The notes: generated by a model from the letters alone, not told the origin. 64,000 bases of DNA from Desulfitobacterium sp050251735 (GCA_050251735.1 JBFWMF010000015.1:20161-84160), one strand, 5' to 3'. Counted from the first letter of the stretch, positions 44,120 to 53,382 are shown. Numbers and translations are program-made.

Positions 44120-44447
44120 CTTACAACCGGACAGATTTGCTTGTGTTTTTCGAGTATGTTATGAAAATACCCGTAATATTAACTCACTTAATAACGACTT
44201 CTCAGTGGTAACCTTGGAATTTCTTAAAACGGTATCCATTAACGAGATGTACGCTTTCATAGCCCACTGTCAAACAAAATTAAAGTCTTCTGACGTTACT
44301 AGGGCACGGAAAATTATCGCCTTACGCCAGTTTTGGAAGTATCTAAAGACAAAGGCCCATCTTATTGATAATAATATTGCCGAAGAGTTGGGAACACCCA
44401 AGCTGCCCAAAAGCATTCTCGTTTTCTCTATAAGATTAGACGAGTGA
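44120..44447 (+). pseudogene. XerC/D-type recombinase, N-terminal fragment
   Basis: Two frames together give TDLLVFFEYV and then LEFLKTVSINEMYAFIAHC, ARKIIALRQFWKYLKTKAHL and GTPKLPKSI, the N-terminal domain of a Xer-like recombinase. There is a frame change near 44160-44200, and the catalytic domain is lost where the fragment meets the end of the ZIP gene. Confidence 0.65.
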
Positions 44448-45171
44448 ATAGAATTCCTAGGAGCAGACCCATAACCACACTGGGGTATAAATAAATTCTT
44501 CTGGTAGTTTTAACGGCATGCCCCAAGATTTCGTGCCAGGTTACCAAAAATATCGTACCGATGGCGATCCCGAAGAATATGGCTAATAACATCGGGTTAA
44601 TAACCCCTAAACTCGATCCTAGAAAAGACCCTAAGGCAGCAGGAAGCGCTACAATCCCGGATATAATCGGTACAGAAACCGGGCTAAGCCCGCTCAGAGC
44701 CAGGGGGAGAGTGATCGCAAAACCCTCTGGAAAATTGTGGAATAGCATGGTCATCGCAAGGTCTAATCCAAACTTACCATTATTGACAAGACCAGAGCCC
44801 ATAGCAAATCCAACCGGAAAGTTATGAATGGCTACCCCTATAGCAAGTAATATCCCCGAGCGAATGAACATCGATTGTCGGGGAGTGTCCGTAATAATCA
44901 CAACTTTGTGAAAAAATTGCTCTAGTCGGATAATTAGTAGAACTCCCAGGATAACGCCAATTACAGTAGCGATCAAGCCGCCAGTGCTAATACTTTCAGG
45001 AACCAGTTCGAAAGCCAGGAGAGCAAAGATTAAACCCGCCGCACACGCAAGGATCAATCCGGATATTTTCTCAAAGTATTTTCCGAATCCGAACGCGACA
45101 ATGCCGCCCAAACCAATACCCGCTCCTCCAACCGCTAAGCCTACCAGAGTCGGAAATAATTGACCTTCCAC
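44428..45171 (-). CDS. ZIP-family metal transporter
   Basis: 247 residues from GTG 45171 (GGGAGGATGCTAA). Eight membrane helices; the metal-binding helices contain HNFPVG (116-121) and HNFPEG (145-150), the signature of ZIP transporters that move Zn2+ or other divalent ions into the cytoplasm. Transcription starts at a promoter overlapped by an ArsR-type operator (45243-45258). In a locus with a CadA ATPase, the likely ion is zinc. Confidence 0.85.
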   Translation of the reverse strand: MEGQLFPTLVGLAVGGAGIGLGGIVAFGFGKYFEKISGLILACAAGLIFALLAFELVPESISTGGLIATVIGVILGVLLIIRLEQFFHKVVIITDTPRQSMFIRSGILLAIGVAIHNFPVGFAMGSGLVNNGKFGLDLAMTMLFHNFPEGFAITLPLALSGLSPVSVPIISGIVALPAALGSFLGSSLGVINPMLLAIFFGIAIGTIFLVTWHEILGHAVKTTRRIYLYPSVVMGLLLGILFTRLIL

Positions 45172-45242
45172 TTAGCATCCTCCCCTCTTTCTTTTTAGAG
45201 TCGTTGCTCTTTACTGCGAGTGTACCAATACTCCACAGTCCA

Positions 45243-45293
45243 ATGAAAATATGTTCATGTGTAAATATAACAAAGTCACATTCCAGAAAGCAA
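45243..45293 (-). promoter_or_regulatory. Promoter and ArsR-type operator of the ZIP gene
   Basis: Minus strand: TTGCTT (45293-45288), 18 bases, TATATT (45269-45264), then the near palindrome ATGAAAATATGTTCAT at 45243-45258, at the expected transcription start. The operator matches those at 49110, 52602 and 53800. Confidence 0.7.
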
Positions 45294-45380
45294 GTCACAA
45301 CTTGTACCTTACTGAACAATAATTTCGAGTAATTCTGCCCAAAAATACTAAAAGCTAAAACTCATCCATAAAAAGAAAGT

Positions 45381-45396
45381 ATGCTCATATGTTCAT
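45381..45396. promoter_or_regulatory. ArsR-type operator-like site
   Basis: ATGCTCATATGTTCAT, closest to the site before the gene at 49153. It lies 147 bases upstream of the IS110 start codon; the gene it once controlled may have been pushed downstream by that insertion, or it may serve the ZIP gene from a distance. Confidence 0.5.
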
Positions 45397-45542
45397 AAAT
45401 TAGATACGCCATCATATAGAATTCTTAAGGAGCATTCCTGTAGTAGTCAAAAATGAACTTAGTCAAAAAGAAGACCTCACGTTACAATTTGAAAGGACTG
45501 TTGGCCAACAGAATCCAATCAAAATAACGGAGGTCATCCCAA

Positions 45543-46826
45543 ATGAATTTTACACAAAACGAGAAACTAAAGCAACTTTCCGAAAGAAGTATTGTTATCG
45601 GAGTGGACATCGCCAGCGAGCTTCATTATGCCAGAGCTTTCGACTGGCGAGGAGTCGAGCTGGGCAAGGTATTCAAGTTTGAAAACAGCGCTGAGGGATT
45701 CAAGGATTTCTATGCATGGATTGAACGTTTAAAAAGGCAAGCACAAAAGGACTGCATAGTGGTAGGCGCAGAGCCAACCGGTCATTACTGGTTCGGTCTG
45801 GCATCATACCTAAAAGAGCAAAGTATTAAGCTAGTCCTCGTAAACCCATTCCATGTAAAGCGTAGTAAGGAGCTTGATGACAACCACCCCAGCAAAACGG
45901 ATGCTAAGGACCCCAAAACAATTGCTAAGCTGGTCATCGAGGGCAGATACAATGAGCCCTATATCCCAGAGGGGATCTATGCAGAACTGCGAATAGCGAT
46001 GGCATGCAGGATGCGCATTCAAAAGGAAATGAACAGTATAAAAAATCGTGTTCAGCGGTGGCTAAAAATATACTTTCCCGAGCATGAAACGGTGTTTGGA
46101 AAGTTTGATGCCACGAGTAGCATGCTGGTGTTACAAGTTGCTCCGCTACCTAGGGATATTGAAAGACTTGGAGTAGAAGGAATAAACCGAATTTGGAGAG
46201 ACAACAAATTGAGGGCAGTCGGAATGAAAAGGGCTACGAGCCTGTATGAAGCTGCTCAAAAGAGTATTGGTTGCACCCAAGGAGAGTCTTGTTCTCGAAT
46301 GGAAATCCAGCTATTACTCCAAGACTATCACACTAAAACGGCACATTATCAGGCAGTCACTGAAACCATCGATGGGTTATGCCGTCAGATACCCGAAGTA
46401 GCCAAGTTACTTGAAATTAAAGGTGTTGGCCTTGTTACCGTGGCAGGTTTTCTCTCCGAAGTTGGAGATATTAGACGCTTTAATTCTCCAAAGCAAATCC
46501 AAAAGCTTGCGGGTTTGGCCTTGCGAGAGAGTAGCTCAGGTAAACACAAAGGACAGACCACAATCAGCAAGCGAGGTCGAGCGCGACTGAGGGCGATTCT
46601 ATTTCAGGCAGTGATGCCGCTAGTCGCCAAAAACGCAGAGTTTGCAGAGATACACAACTACTATACGACAAGGACCAAGAATCCTCTGAAGAAGAAACAA
46701 TCGTTAATTGCCTTAGGCTGTAAACTAATTCGGGTGTTCTATGCCATATTAACAAAGGGTACAGACTACGACCCGAAAAAGCTAATTACGGACATTCATC
46801 GTCCAGTTGAGTATTTAGCAGCGTAA
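45543..46826 (+). CDS. IS110-family transposase
   Basis: 427 residues, ATG 45543 with ACGGAGGTCATCCCAA. N-terminal RuvC-like DEDD domain: VIGVDIASELHYARAF, VVGAEPTGHYWF, KTDAKDPKTIAKL. C-terminal Tnp2 domain with IKGVGLVTVAGFLSEVGD and the catalytic Ser in LALRESSSGKHKGQ. Complete length. IS110 elements use a guide (bridge) RNA from a flanking non-coding end; the long end here is downstream. Confidence 0.9.
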   Translation: MNFTQNEKLKQLSERSIVIGVDIASELHYARAFDWRGVELGKVFKFENSAEGFKDFYAWIERLKRQAQKDCIVVGAEPTGHYWFGLASYLKEQSIKLVLVNPFHVKRSKELDDNHPSKTDAKDPKTIAKLVIEGRYNEPYIPEGIYAELRIAMACRMRIQKEMNSIKNRVQRWLKIYFPEHETVFGKFDATSSMLVLQVAPLPRDIERLGVEGINRIWRDNKLRAVGMKRATSLYEAAQKSIGCTQGESCSRMEIQLLLQDYHTKTAHYQAVTETIDGLCRQIPEVAKLLEIKGVGLVTVAGFLSEVGDIRRFNSPKQIQKLAGLALRESSSGKHKGQTTISKRGRARLRAILFQAVMPLVAKNAEFAEIHNYYTTRTKNPLKKKQSLIALGCKLIRVFYAILTKGTDYDPKKLITDIHRPVEYLAA

Positions 46827-47256
46827 CAGCAATAGCAGCCAAACCCTAAGAATCAACGATCTGTGGGTTAAAGCGTCACCACAGAAGCGAGCAATCCAGG
46901 TAACCTAGTAAGACAAAAGAGCTGGTAGTCAGTCGCATATTTCACCATTAGAGCAAAGACTCGGTTGAGGAGCATTACTGACACCCAATCATGGATAGGT
47001 GGAACGAAGGAATTTAGGGCAAGTTTATCATCTTGACCCTGTTAGACATGGGAGGTTTACCACCGTGAGAAAATGGGTTTACAACGGCCAACATATGCCA
47101 AAATAGCAGACGTTTGCTTTGCCATACCCGAATTCTCTGAATTAGGCATTCTATGCAAATTCTATCCGTGGTGAGCTAGTTTGGTTAGCTAGGAATTCTA
47201 TGAAAAAGCGAGATATTCAAAGAAAATAATAAGATATTATAGGGAGGTGGAAGTTT
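46827..47256. other. Non-coding end of IS110 and spacer
   Basis: About 430 bases without a supported gene. The first 200 or so have the mixed, structured look of an IS110 end and are the best place for a bridge RNA. The rest leads to the ribosome site at 47242. The exact IS end cannot be fixed without a second copy. Confidence 0.45.
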
Positions 47257-47355
47257 ATGAAACCTGTAAATGACCCGAAGCTTAATGTTAATTCTTTTAT
47301 TCTGTTACCTCTCGTTCTCGGCTTCGCCGTATCGATTTGGCTCCAATGCTTTTAA
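47257..47355 (+). CDS. Tiny membrane protein (32 residues)
   Basis: ATG 47257 has a strong AGGGAGGTGG eight bases upstream. The product MKPVNDPKLNVNSF continues into one hydrophobic helix (about 13-30) and ends LQCF. Similar tiny one-helix proteins occur in sporulating Firmicutes, but I cannot name it. First of three small plus-strand genes. Confidence 0.5.
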   Translation: MKPVNDPKLNVNSFILLPLVLGFAVSIWLQCF

Positions 47356-47425
47356 AGGTACTCTCGAGACGATAGCAATCGAAAACTGGAACACCGTTGA
47401 TTTTTATATAAATTCTAGATAGAAG

Positions 47426-48154
47426 GTGAAGTTCATGTCAAATCAGTGGGGCCGTACCCAGAGAAATCGCCCATCTATCGTGAAAGGGATTGCATTTTTC
47501 CTCTTCGTTAGTATCCTTGCATATCTTTCCTTCCCAGGAATAAAAAATATGATCTATCCTTTACTCAAGCCAACCTATGCAGCAACCAATTCCAGTAATA
47601 ATACCCTTCCTAAGACCAACAATTCATTAACACAGAGTTCTCCACCAGATTCTATACTCAAATATCCTATACGAGATTCCCTAAGTACGTACAACCTTGC
47701 GAATGAAGCTAAAAACAATGAAGTAACCACCGGATTTTGGCTCCTCTTTGTAGCCAAAGGCCAGATAAGTCAACTCTCGGTCGATGCTGAAACCATTGCG
47801 TTTATCCAACTGTTGATCAATAAAGATCTTAGAAGTTCCGGTAAGAATAACCTAGTGCTCGTCGAAAATGGGCGCTTCCGTCAATATATGATTAGTGATG
47901 AAATTAATTCAGTTGTAGCAAGTTTATCGGTTATCGATATAAGAGCTTATAAGGGCTCCATAAACTCTAGTCCTAACAGCTCCGCATTAATTATTCCTAA
48001 TAGCACCGCCAATTCAAGCCTCAATGCTTTTGAAAACTCGAACCTTAATGGTTCTGGAAATCTCACAAATCCAAACACTTCAACCCAGGAAAGCACCGAT
48101 ACATTCAAAAATAATCCCAGTTCTAGTCTATCTGAAAACTCTGCTCAAAAATGA
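47426..48154 (+). CDS. Anchored Ser/Asn-rich protein, paralog A
   Basis: 242 residues, ATG 47426 with AGAAGGTGAAGTTC. Short basic N-terminus, one membrane helix (about 20-40), Ser/Asn-rich linker, then a compact domain of about 85 residues (TTGFWLLFVAKGQISQLSVD, NNLVLVENGRFRQYMISDEI), and a low-complexity Ser/Asn/Thr tail. The next gene encodes the same layout. No known family recognised; it could belong to the spore or cell surface. Confidence 0.7.
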   Translation: MKFMSNQWGRTQRNRPSIVKGIAFFLFVSILAYLSFPGIKNMIYPLLKPTYAATNSSNNTLPKTNNSLTQSSPPDSILKYPIRDSLSTYNLANEAKNNEVTTGFWLLFVAKGQISQLSVDAETIAFIQLLINKDLRSSGKNNLVLVENGRFRQYMISDEINSVVASLSVIDIRAYKGSINSSPNSSALIIPNSTANSSLNAFENSNLNGSGNLTNPNTSTQESTDTFKNNPSSSLSENSAQK

Positions 48155-48185
48155 ATTGTGAATTCAGCATGAAAGGAGTATTGAT

Positions 48186-48923
48186 ATGCAATACCCGAGA
48201 GGGCGTAAACTCTACGGAATAAATCAAGAACAGGTAGGTTCCTCAGTTTTCGCAATAGTGATAATCGTAATAATACTCTACCTATCGTACAAAATCTTTT
48301 TCAAGGGCGGCTATTATTCTCTTGGCTCCTCTTTTCCCGCAACAAGCCTTACTAAGCAATCAAGCAGTTATCAACCCAGTGATTGGAATGCATATAACTA
48401 TAGTAGCCTTCCAGTGCAAAGCTCCTCAAACCTCTATGAGTCTTCAAACTATAATTCATTTGACTATTCCAGCCAAAGTTCCCTCACCACTTCCGAGAAA
48501 AACGATACGCTGACTGGATATTGGATATTATTTGAAAGCAACGGTACCATTACTCAATTAAACTTAAGTGCAAATGATTATGCTTTCATTCAACGGCTCA
48601 TTCAAAATGATAATAAAGGGATTCCTAAAATCAAAATATTCTTAGTTGAAAATGGAAAAACACGTCAATATATAGTTAGTAACGAGCTTTATACCATTAT
48701 TGTTAATATGAATTTCATAATTGATTCAAGGAGTATCAATAATTCGATAGGTTCATCACCCTATAGTTATCCAAATTCTACTCCCAATACTTATCCTAAC
48801 CCATCGACTTCTAATTCTAATTCTTATACTACTACGCCCAATTCCTCCTCTAACTCATCTTCCAATTTCTATCCCAATTCATCGCCATCCAATTCCACTT
48901 ACAATCAAAATCTTAAGCCGTAA
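48186..48923 (+). CDS. Anchored Ser/Asn-rich protein, paralog B
   Basis: 245 residues, ATG 48186 with GAAAGGAGTATTGAT, 31 bases after paralog A. One membrane helix (about 19-37), Ser/Tyr-rich linker, the same compact domain (LTGYWILFESNGTITQLNLS, IFLVENGKTRQYIVSNEL), and a Ser/Asn/Pro/Tyr tail. The domain is clearly homologous between the two, the linkers and tails are not, which points to an old tandem duplication under constraint on the domain only. Confidence 0.7.
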   Translation: MQYPRGRKLYGINQEQVGSSVFAIVIIVIILYLSYKIFFKGGYYSLGSSFPATSLTKQSSSYQPSDWNAYNYSSLPVQSSSNLYESSNYNSFDYSSQSSLTTSEKNDTLTGYWILFESNGTITQLNLSANDYAFIQRLIQNDNKGIPKIKIFLVENGKTRQYIVSNELYTIIVNMNFIIDSRSINNSIGSSPYSYPNSTPNTYPNPSTSNSNSYTTTPNSSSNSSSNFYPNSSPSNSTYNQNLKP

Positions 48924-49091
48924 TTCTAAAAAACGAATCTAGCTTTAATCCAAGATACACATAGCCAACGACCTCTCCAATCTAAGTGACGATTGAATGG
49001 GTTGTGGATCATTTTCCTCTATTATTTAACTTAATCCATACAATAAATTTATTAAATAATGAACCCTAGCGAAAAAAAGAGCAGGCTACGG

Positions 49092-49125
49092 TATAATAGA
49101 CATGAACAAATGCTCAAATGTTCAC
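49092..49125 (+). promoter_or_regulatory. Promoter and ArsR-type operator of the CxC protein gene
   Basis: TATAAT at 49092-49097 is followed by ATGAACA…TGTTCAC, a TGAACA-N10-TGTTCA inverted repeat (49103-49124), with the 16-mer ATGCTCAAATGTTCAC at 49110-49125. A clear -35 box is not seen. Confidence 0.65.
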
Positions 49126-49152
49126 ATCACGACTTAGAGAGGGGTAAAGCAT

Positions 49153-49479
49153 ATGAAAATTGTTCTCACCGACGATGCGAAACAATTCATCCTCGAAAAA
49201 TTCCATTCCCATGTCACAATATGCTCTGTCTTAGAAGGAAGCTGCCAGTGCAGTTCAAACACACCCATCGAAAGCCATGTCCCCTCAGTTCGAGGGGGCT
49301 CACCCGATGATTCAGAGTATATTCCCTATGTAATTGATCAGATTACCGTTCATGTAGACCCTAGGATCCGCCTCAGAGATGAGAGTGCGCCTCTAAACAT
49401 TAGTTGTTCAGGATTTTGGATCTTGCGCACTTTGAATGTCACAAACGCCCAGTGTGCATGGCCAGGCGAGGAAGATTAA
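49153..49479 (+). CDS. CC/Se-motif family protein, Cys-x-Cys form
   Basis: 108 residues, ATG 49153 with GAGAGGGG upstream. HesB-like start KIVLTDDAKQFILEK, then Cys24, and Cys31-Gln-Cys33 in GSCQCSS; later VPSVRGGSPDD, QITVHVDPRIRLRD, and the end NAQCAWPGEED. A paralog at 53451 aligns along its whole length and has UGA in place of Cys31. I recall the family as the CC/Se motif (seleno)proteins. The operator upstream ties it to the metal regulon. Probable redox or metal-thiol role; not proven. Confidence 0.8.
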   Translation: MKIVLTDDAKQFILEKFHSHVTICSVLEGSCQCSSNTPIESHVPSVRGGSPDDSEYIPYVIDQITVHVDPRIRLRDESAPLNISCSGFWILRTLNVTNAQCAWPGEED

Positions 49480-49497
49480 ATTTCATTTAGAGTGTCA

Positions 49498-49530
49498 AAC
49501 GGCAGGGACTCTCGTCACCTGCCGTTTTTA
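49498..49530 (+). terminator. Rho-independent terminator
   Basis: AACGGCAGG and CCTGCCGTT pair around 11 bases, followed by TTTTTAT, 18 bases after the stop of the gene at 49153. Confidence 0.85.
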
Positions 49531-49562
49531 TCATTCTCACTATTACCTTCAAGGGATTGCTC

Positions 49563-49952
49563 TTACTCGTCGATATGCTCCAGACCCTGACGGTAGAGTT
49601 CTAGGACATGGTTATCCTGGAGGGAGTAATAAACCATTTTCCCATCCCGCCGGTACTTAACCAGATTACTATTGCGAAGCACTCTCAGTTGATGAGAGGT
49701 CGCCGACTGGCTTAACTCCAAAAGCTCAGCCAAATCACAGACACAAAACTCCGACTTCGCAAGTGCATCCATAATTCGAACTCGTGTCGGATCGCCCAAA
49801 GTCTTAAATAAATCAGCGAGGTCAGTGGCTCGATCGAGGTTTATGACTTGATCAAAATACGTGCGAACCAAATCTGGATGAACACACGTAGTATCACAGA
49901 TTGGGTTTTCATTCTCTTTATTTTGTTTACTCGGTATCATCGTAAGATTCAC
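49563..49952 (-). CDS. ArsR/CadC-type metal-responsive repressor
   Basis: 129 residues. Winged-helix core with LGDPTRVRIMDALAK, SQSATSHQLRVLRNSNLV and GKMVYYSL. Cys19 and Cys23 in the N-terminal arm together with Cys70 and Cys72 in EFCVCDL form the four-cysteine site of CadC-type sensors for Cd, Pb or Zn. Metal binding should release it from inverted-repeat operators like those at 45243, 49110, 52602 and 53800. It is convergent to the CxC gene and just downstream of the cadA-type gene on the same strand. No such operator lies directly at its own start. Confidence 0.85.
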   Translation of the reverse strand: MNLTMIPSKQNKENENPICDTTCVHPDLVRTYFDQVINLDRATDLADLFKTLGDPTRVRIMDALAKSEFCVCDLAELLELSQSATSHQLRVLRNSNLVKYRRDGKMVYYSLQDNHVLELYRQGLEHIDE

Positions 49953-50091
49953 CTCATTATGCTATCCCTATGACTCTTAATATATCAGTAAATCTTGATT
50001 CTTACAAGCGAGTAGCACTCAAGCTGGAGGAGCTCACAAGAAGCTCACCAACTTATTGCAAAGGCTAGACTTCTAATCTGTTTAATTCTAT

Positions 50092-52536
50092 TTAACGTGC
50101 TGTTACTTCGTTCATCTGGGGGTTTGCTTGTAGATGAGCCTTTTTCGGATGTGAATACTGCCTTACACGGGTTGCATTTAGAATAGCTAGTAAGGCCACC
50201 CCAACATCTGCGAAGACGGCTTCCCACATCGTGGCTATACCAAACATTCCAAGCCCAATAAATCCAAGCTTAATCACTAAAGCGAAGCCAATGTTTTGCC
50301 AGATAATTTTCTTTGTAAAGCGGGCAATATCGATAGCACTAACCAGTTTGCCGGGTTGATCTTCCATCAGCACAACGTCCGCAGCTTCGATCGCTGCATC
50401 CGATCCTAAGCCGCCCATCGCCACACCTATATCCGCTCGGGTTAGTACCGGGGCATCATTGATTCCATCGCCCACAAAGACAACCTTGCCTTTTCCATTG
50501 ACTTTATGAAGGTATTTCTCCAGCCAAGAGACCTTGTCTTCCGGAAGTAAATCAGCATGATACTCCTTAACTCCTAACTCTTCCGAAACGGCCTTCGCCA
50601 CGGAGTGATGATCCCCAGTTAGCATTACGGTGGTGATTCCTGCTTGATTTAAATGGGCAACTGCTTCCTTCGATCCTTCTTTAGCCCGGTCTGAAATAAG
50701 GAGATTCCCTGCATATTCGCCATCGACGGCAATATAAACTTGAGTCCCTGCTTTATTGTTATTTAGCTCGGGAACGGATATGGCGTTCTGAACCAGGAGG
50801 TTCTTTTTACCGACTAAAACCAGTTTTCCCTTAAACATTGCACGAATCCCTTGACCGCTGATTTCTTCATAATTTGAGATCAAAGCAGAATCAATCGCTT
50901 TCCCCCAGCGATCACGAATCGATTTGGCGATGGGATGACTAGAGTGAACCTCGGCAGCAGCTGCAATTTCAAGCAGTTGATCCTCGGTATATTGATTCGT
51001 CGTCTCAACTTGATTAACTTCGAATACCCCTTGAGTTAAGGTCCCTGTTTTATCAAAAATTACAGTTCTAACATCCGTAAGGGCTTCCAGATAATTCGCC
51101 CCTTTCACTAGGATTCCGTGCCGTGATGCTCCGCCGATTCCTCCGAAATACCCGAGGGGTACAGAGATAACTAAGGCACAGGGGCATGAGATGACAAGGA
51201 TAGTCATAGCCCGGTAAAGCCATTCCCTAAAGTCTCCCCCCATAAAGAGCGGCGGAATCAAGGCAATTCCTAAGGCTACTACCACAACGCCTGGCGTGTA
51301 ATAGCGGGCAAAGGTGGTAATGAACTTTTCGGTTTTAGCCTTGCGAGTACTGGCATTTTCCACGAGATCCAGTATTTTTTGCACAGAGGAGTCTGCGAAT
51401 TCCCGAGTCACTCGAACCCTTAGAACTCCGGAGGTATTGATCATCCCTGCCAGAATCGTGTCCCCAACCCCAACGGATCGAGGCACTGACTCACCGGTTA
51501 AGGCCGATGTATCGACGAATGATTTTCCATGAATAACCTCGCCATCCAACGGAACTTTTTCCCCCGGACGAATTAAAATCTGTTGGCCAATATGAACGTC
51601 TTCCGGATCAACTTTTGTGACATCCAGTTGATTTACGAGATTGGCATAGTCCGGTCGAATGTTCAATACCGCTTGAATCGAACGGCGTGAACGATTGACA
51701 GCGCGATCTTCGAAGTACTCTCCCACGGAATAGAATAGCATAACCCCAACAGCTTCCGGAAGCTCATGGATGGCAATGGCGCCAATGGTAGCCAGAGCCA
51801 TTAAGAAATTCTCATCAAAAACAGAGCCTCGAAGAATATTTCGAAAAGCCTTCTGTAGAACTTCACGTCCAACCAATGCATAAGCTGCAAGGTAGATGAG
51901 ATATTCAAGAATTTCTAAGGACGTGCCGTGCCATTTTGAACTGAAGATCAAGCCGACCACCAAAAGCGCTCCTGCAATCCCGATTGTCAGCAGTTGCTTA
52001 CGGGTTTCTTTTCTTTCCTCTTCTTCATCATGCTCAGAATACTTAGATTTTCTTTGTCCTACAGGAACGAGTTTTACTCCCGGTTCAATCTTTTCCATAA
52101 TCTCTTGAGCTTGATTCGCCATTGCAGGAGGTAGAAAAACGGTTTTCGCCGCATAGTTAATGGTTGTTTCCCCAATTCCTTCGGTTGCACTGAGTGCCCG
52201 CTCCATTTTCGCAGAGCAATTCGGGCAAAATTCTCCTTCAATGCGGTATTGAACTTTGTCTGAACTCACCTCGGAATCTGAACTTACCTTGGACTTTTTG
52301 TCATTCAATGCCACAAGTTTAACACCCGGTTCGATTTTCTCGATTATAGATTGGGCCTGGTTCACCATCGCGGGAGGTAAAAAAACCGTTTTCATGGCAT
52401 AGTTGATGCTTGTCTCCCCAATACCCTCGGTTAGACTCAATGCTCTTTCCATCTTTGCAGAGCAGTTAGCACAGAATTCCCCTTCAATGCGGTACTTTAC
52501 TCGTTTCTCAGATTGATTACGCGATATTTCTGACAT
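50092..52536 (-). CDS. cadA: P1B-type Cd/Zn/Pb-exporting ATPase (CadA/ZntA)
   Basis: 814 residues, ATG 52536 with GGAGGAATAAAAG. Two N-terminal metal-binding domains with CANC (22-25) and CPNC (104-107) are almost identical repeats, a recent duplication. Catalytic parts: TGES (347-350), the transmembrane CPC (451-453), the phosphorylation site DKTGT (495-499) and GDGINDAP. The CPC with a metal-binding-domain pair fits export of Zn2+, Cd2+ or Pb2+. Promoter and ArsR operator lie upstream at 52602-52650. Confidence 0.9.
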   Translation of the reverse strand: MSEISRNQSEKRVKYRIEGEFCANCSAKMERALSLTEGIGETSINYAMKTVFLPPAMVNQAQSIIEKIEPGVKLVALNDKKSKVSSDSEVSSDKVQYRIEGEFCPNCSAKMERALSATEGIGETTINYAAKTVFLPPAMANQAQEIMEKIEPGVKLVPVGQRKSKYSEHDEEEERKETRKQLLTIGIAGALLVVGLIFSSKWHGTSLEILEYLIYLAAYALVGREVLQKAFRNILRGSVFDENFLMALATIGAIAIHELPEAVGVMLFYSVGEYFEDRAVNRSRRSIQAVLNIRPDYANLVNQLDVTKVDPEDVHIGQQILIRPGEKVPLDGEVIHGKSFVDTSALTGESVPRSVGVGDTILAGMINTSGVLRVRVTREFADSSVQKILDLVENASTRKAKTEKFITTFARYYTPGVVVVALGIALIPPLFMGGDFREWLYRAMTILVISCPCALVISVPLGYFGGIGGASRHGILVKGANYLEALTDVRTVIFDKTGTLTQGVFEVNQVETTNQYTEDQLLEIAAAAEVHSSHPIAKSIRDRWGKAIDSALISNYEEISGQGIRAMFKGKLVLVGKKNLLVQNAISVPELNNNKAGTQVYIAVDGEYAGNLLISDRAKEGSKEAVAHLNQAGITTVMLTGDHHSVAKAVSEELGVKEYHADLLPEDKVSWLEKYLHKVNGKGKVVFVGDGINDAPVLTRADIGVAMGGLGSDAAIEAADVVLMEDQPGKLVSAIDIARFTKKIIWQNIGFALVIKLGFIGLGMFGIATMWEAVFADVGVALLAILNATRVRQYSHPKKAHLQANPQMNEVTAR

Positions 52537-52601
52537 CTTTTATTCCTCCATACCTCTTTTCTTTATCTGTTCCATTAATGTTATGTTCTTCAATTCGATA
52601 T

Positions 52602-52650
52602 ATGAGTATTTGTTCATATGTATTATAGCAAAGTATACTTTTTTCTACAA
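52602..52650 (-). promoter_or_regulatory. Promoter and ArsR-type operator of cadA
   Basis: Minus strand: TTGTAG (52650-52645), 17 bases, TATAAT (52627-52622), then ATGAGTATTTGTTCAT at 52602-52617 over the transcription start. A near-consensus SigA promoter under repressor control. Confidence 0.8.
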
Positions 52651-52809
52651 GATTAATTCTCTGTCTTGAACCCATCCGGACTGGGGATTTTATGGTCGGT
52701 CGTTCAATAAGATCAACCGAATCATCGGCCGGGATCAGTCCTCCGATGTCGATGGGTAAAACCAGCCTCTCCCCTCCAAATTATAGAGAGGAATCCAAAT
52801 AGAAGAATT

Positions 52810-53302
52810 TTAAGGCAATACCACCTGAACCCTTAACAATCGTTGTAACATCAGAAGAAGTAATCCCGGCTCTTCTAAAAGAGCTTGCCCATAGTTCTCT
52901 GGTGTGGTAAATATGGTAATGTTAACATTCTTTGTAGGTACTAGGTTGAGTTTGCTTTTTAAGGTGGGTAAAGAAATCTCTTTAATAATATCGCTATAGT
53001 CTCTGAGCGCGCTCGTTAATACCTGAATCACCAGCAGCCAAAGTAATTTTATCGGTAACCTGATGTATTACACTGGATTCATCAGTTGTAAAAGGTAAAT
53101 TCTCTAAAGCTGTCAAGCTGTATCTCTGCATAACCTCTTTTCGAATCCAATCTTCAATCCCAGTCTTTTTTATATAACTTTCAGTCATTTTCAGATAATG
53201 AGAAACTTGTTCGGAGTCTATAATTCGATCATAGGCTGTTAGTATTTCGTTTTAAAAGATAAAGGTAACAAGTGTAAAAAATAGGATAAGCGCTCGTCTC
53301 AC
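52810..53302 (-). pseudogene. Decayed gene for a small secreted protein
   Basis: From GTG 53302 (GAGGTGATTCA upstream) the frame gives RRALILFFTLVTFIF, a signal-peptide-like start, then an in-frame TAA at codon 17. It continues NEILTAYDRIIDSEQVSHYL and KKTGIEDWIRKEVMQRYSL to about 53010, where the frame changes into ALRDYSDIIKEISLPTLKSK and on to the end. Two lesions, no recognisable family. Confidence 0.55.
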
Positions 53303-53331
53303 TGAATCACCTCATTTGGGTTTTGGCATAT

Positions 53332-53382
53332 AAAAAACACCTCAAGACATTCTAACATGTTAGATCTTAATCTTAAGGTGTT
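53332..53382 (-). terminator. Rho-independent terminator
   Basis: Minus-strand AACACCTTAAG pairs with CTTGAGGTGTT (one mismatch), followed by TTTTTTATA. It lies 69 bases downstream of the selenoprotein gene. Confidence 0.75.
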
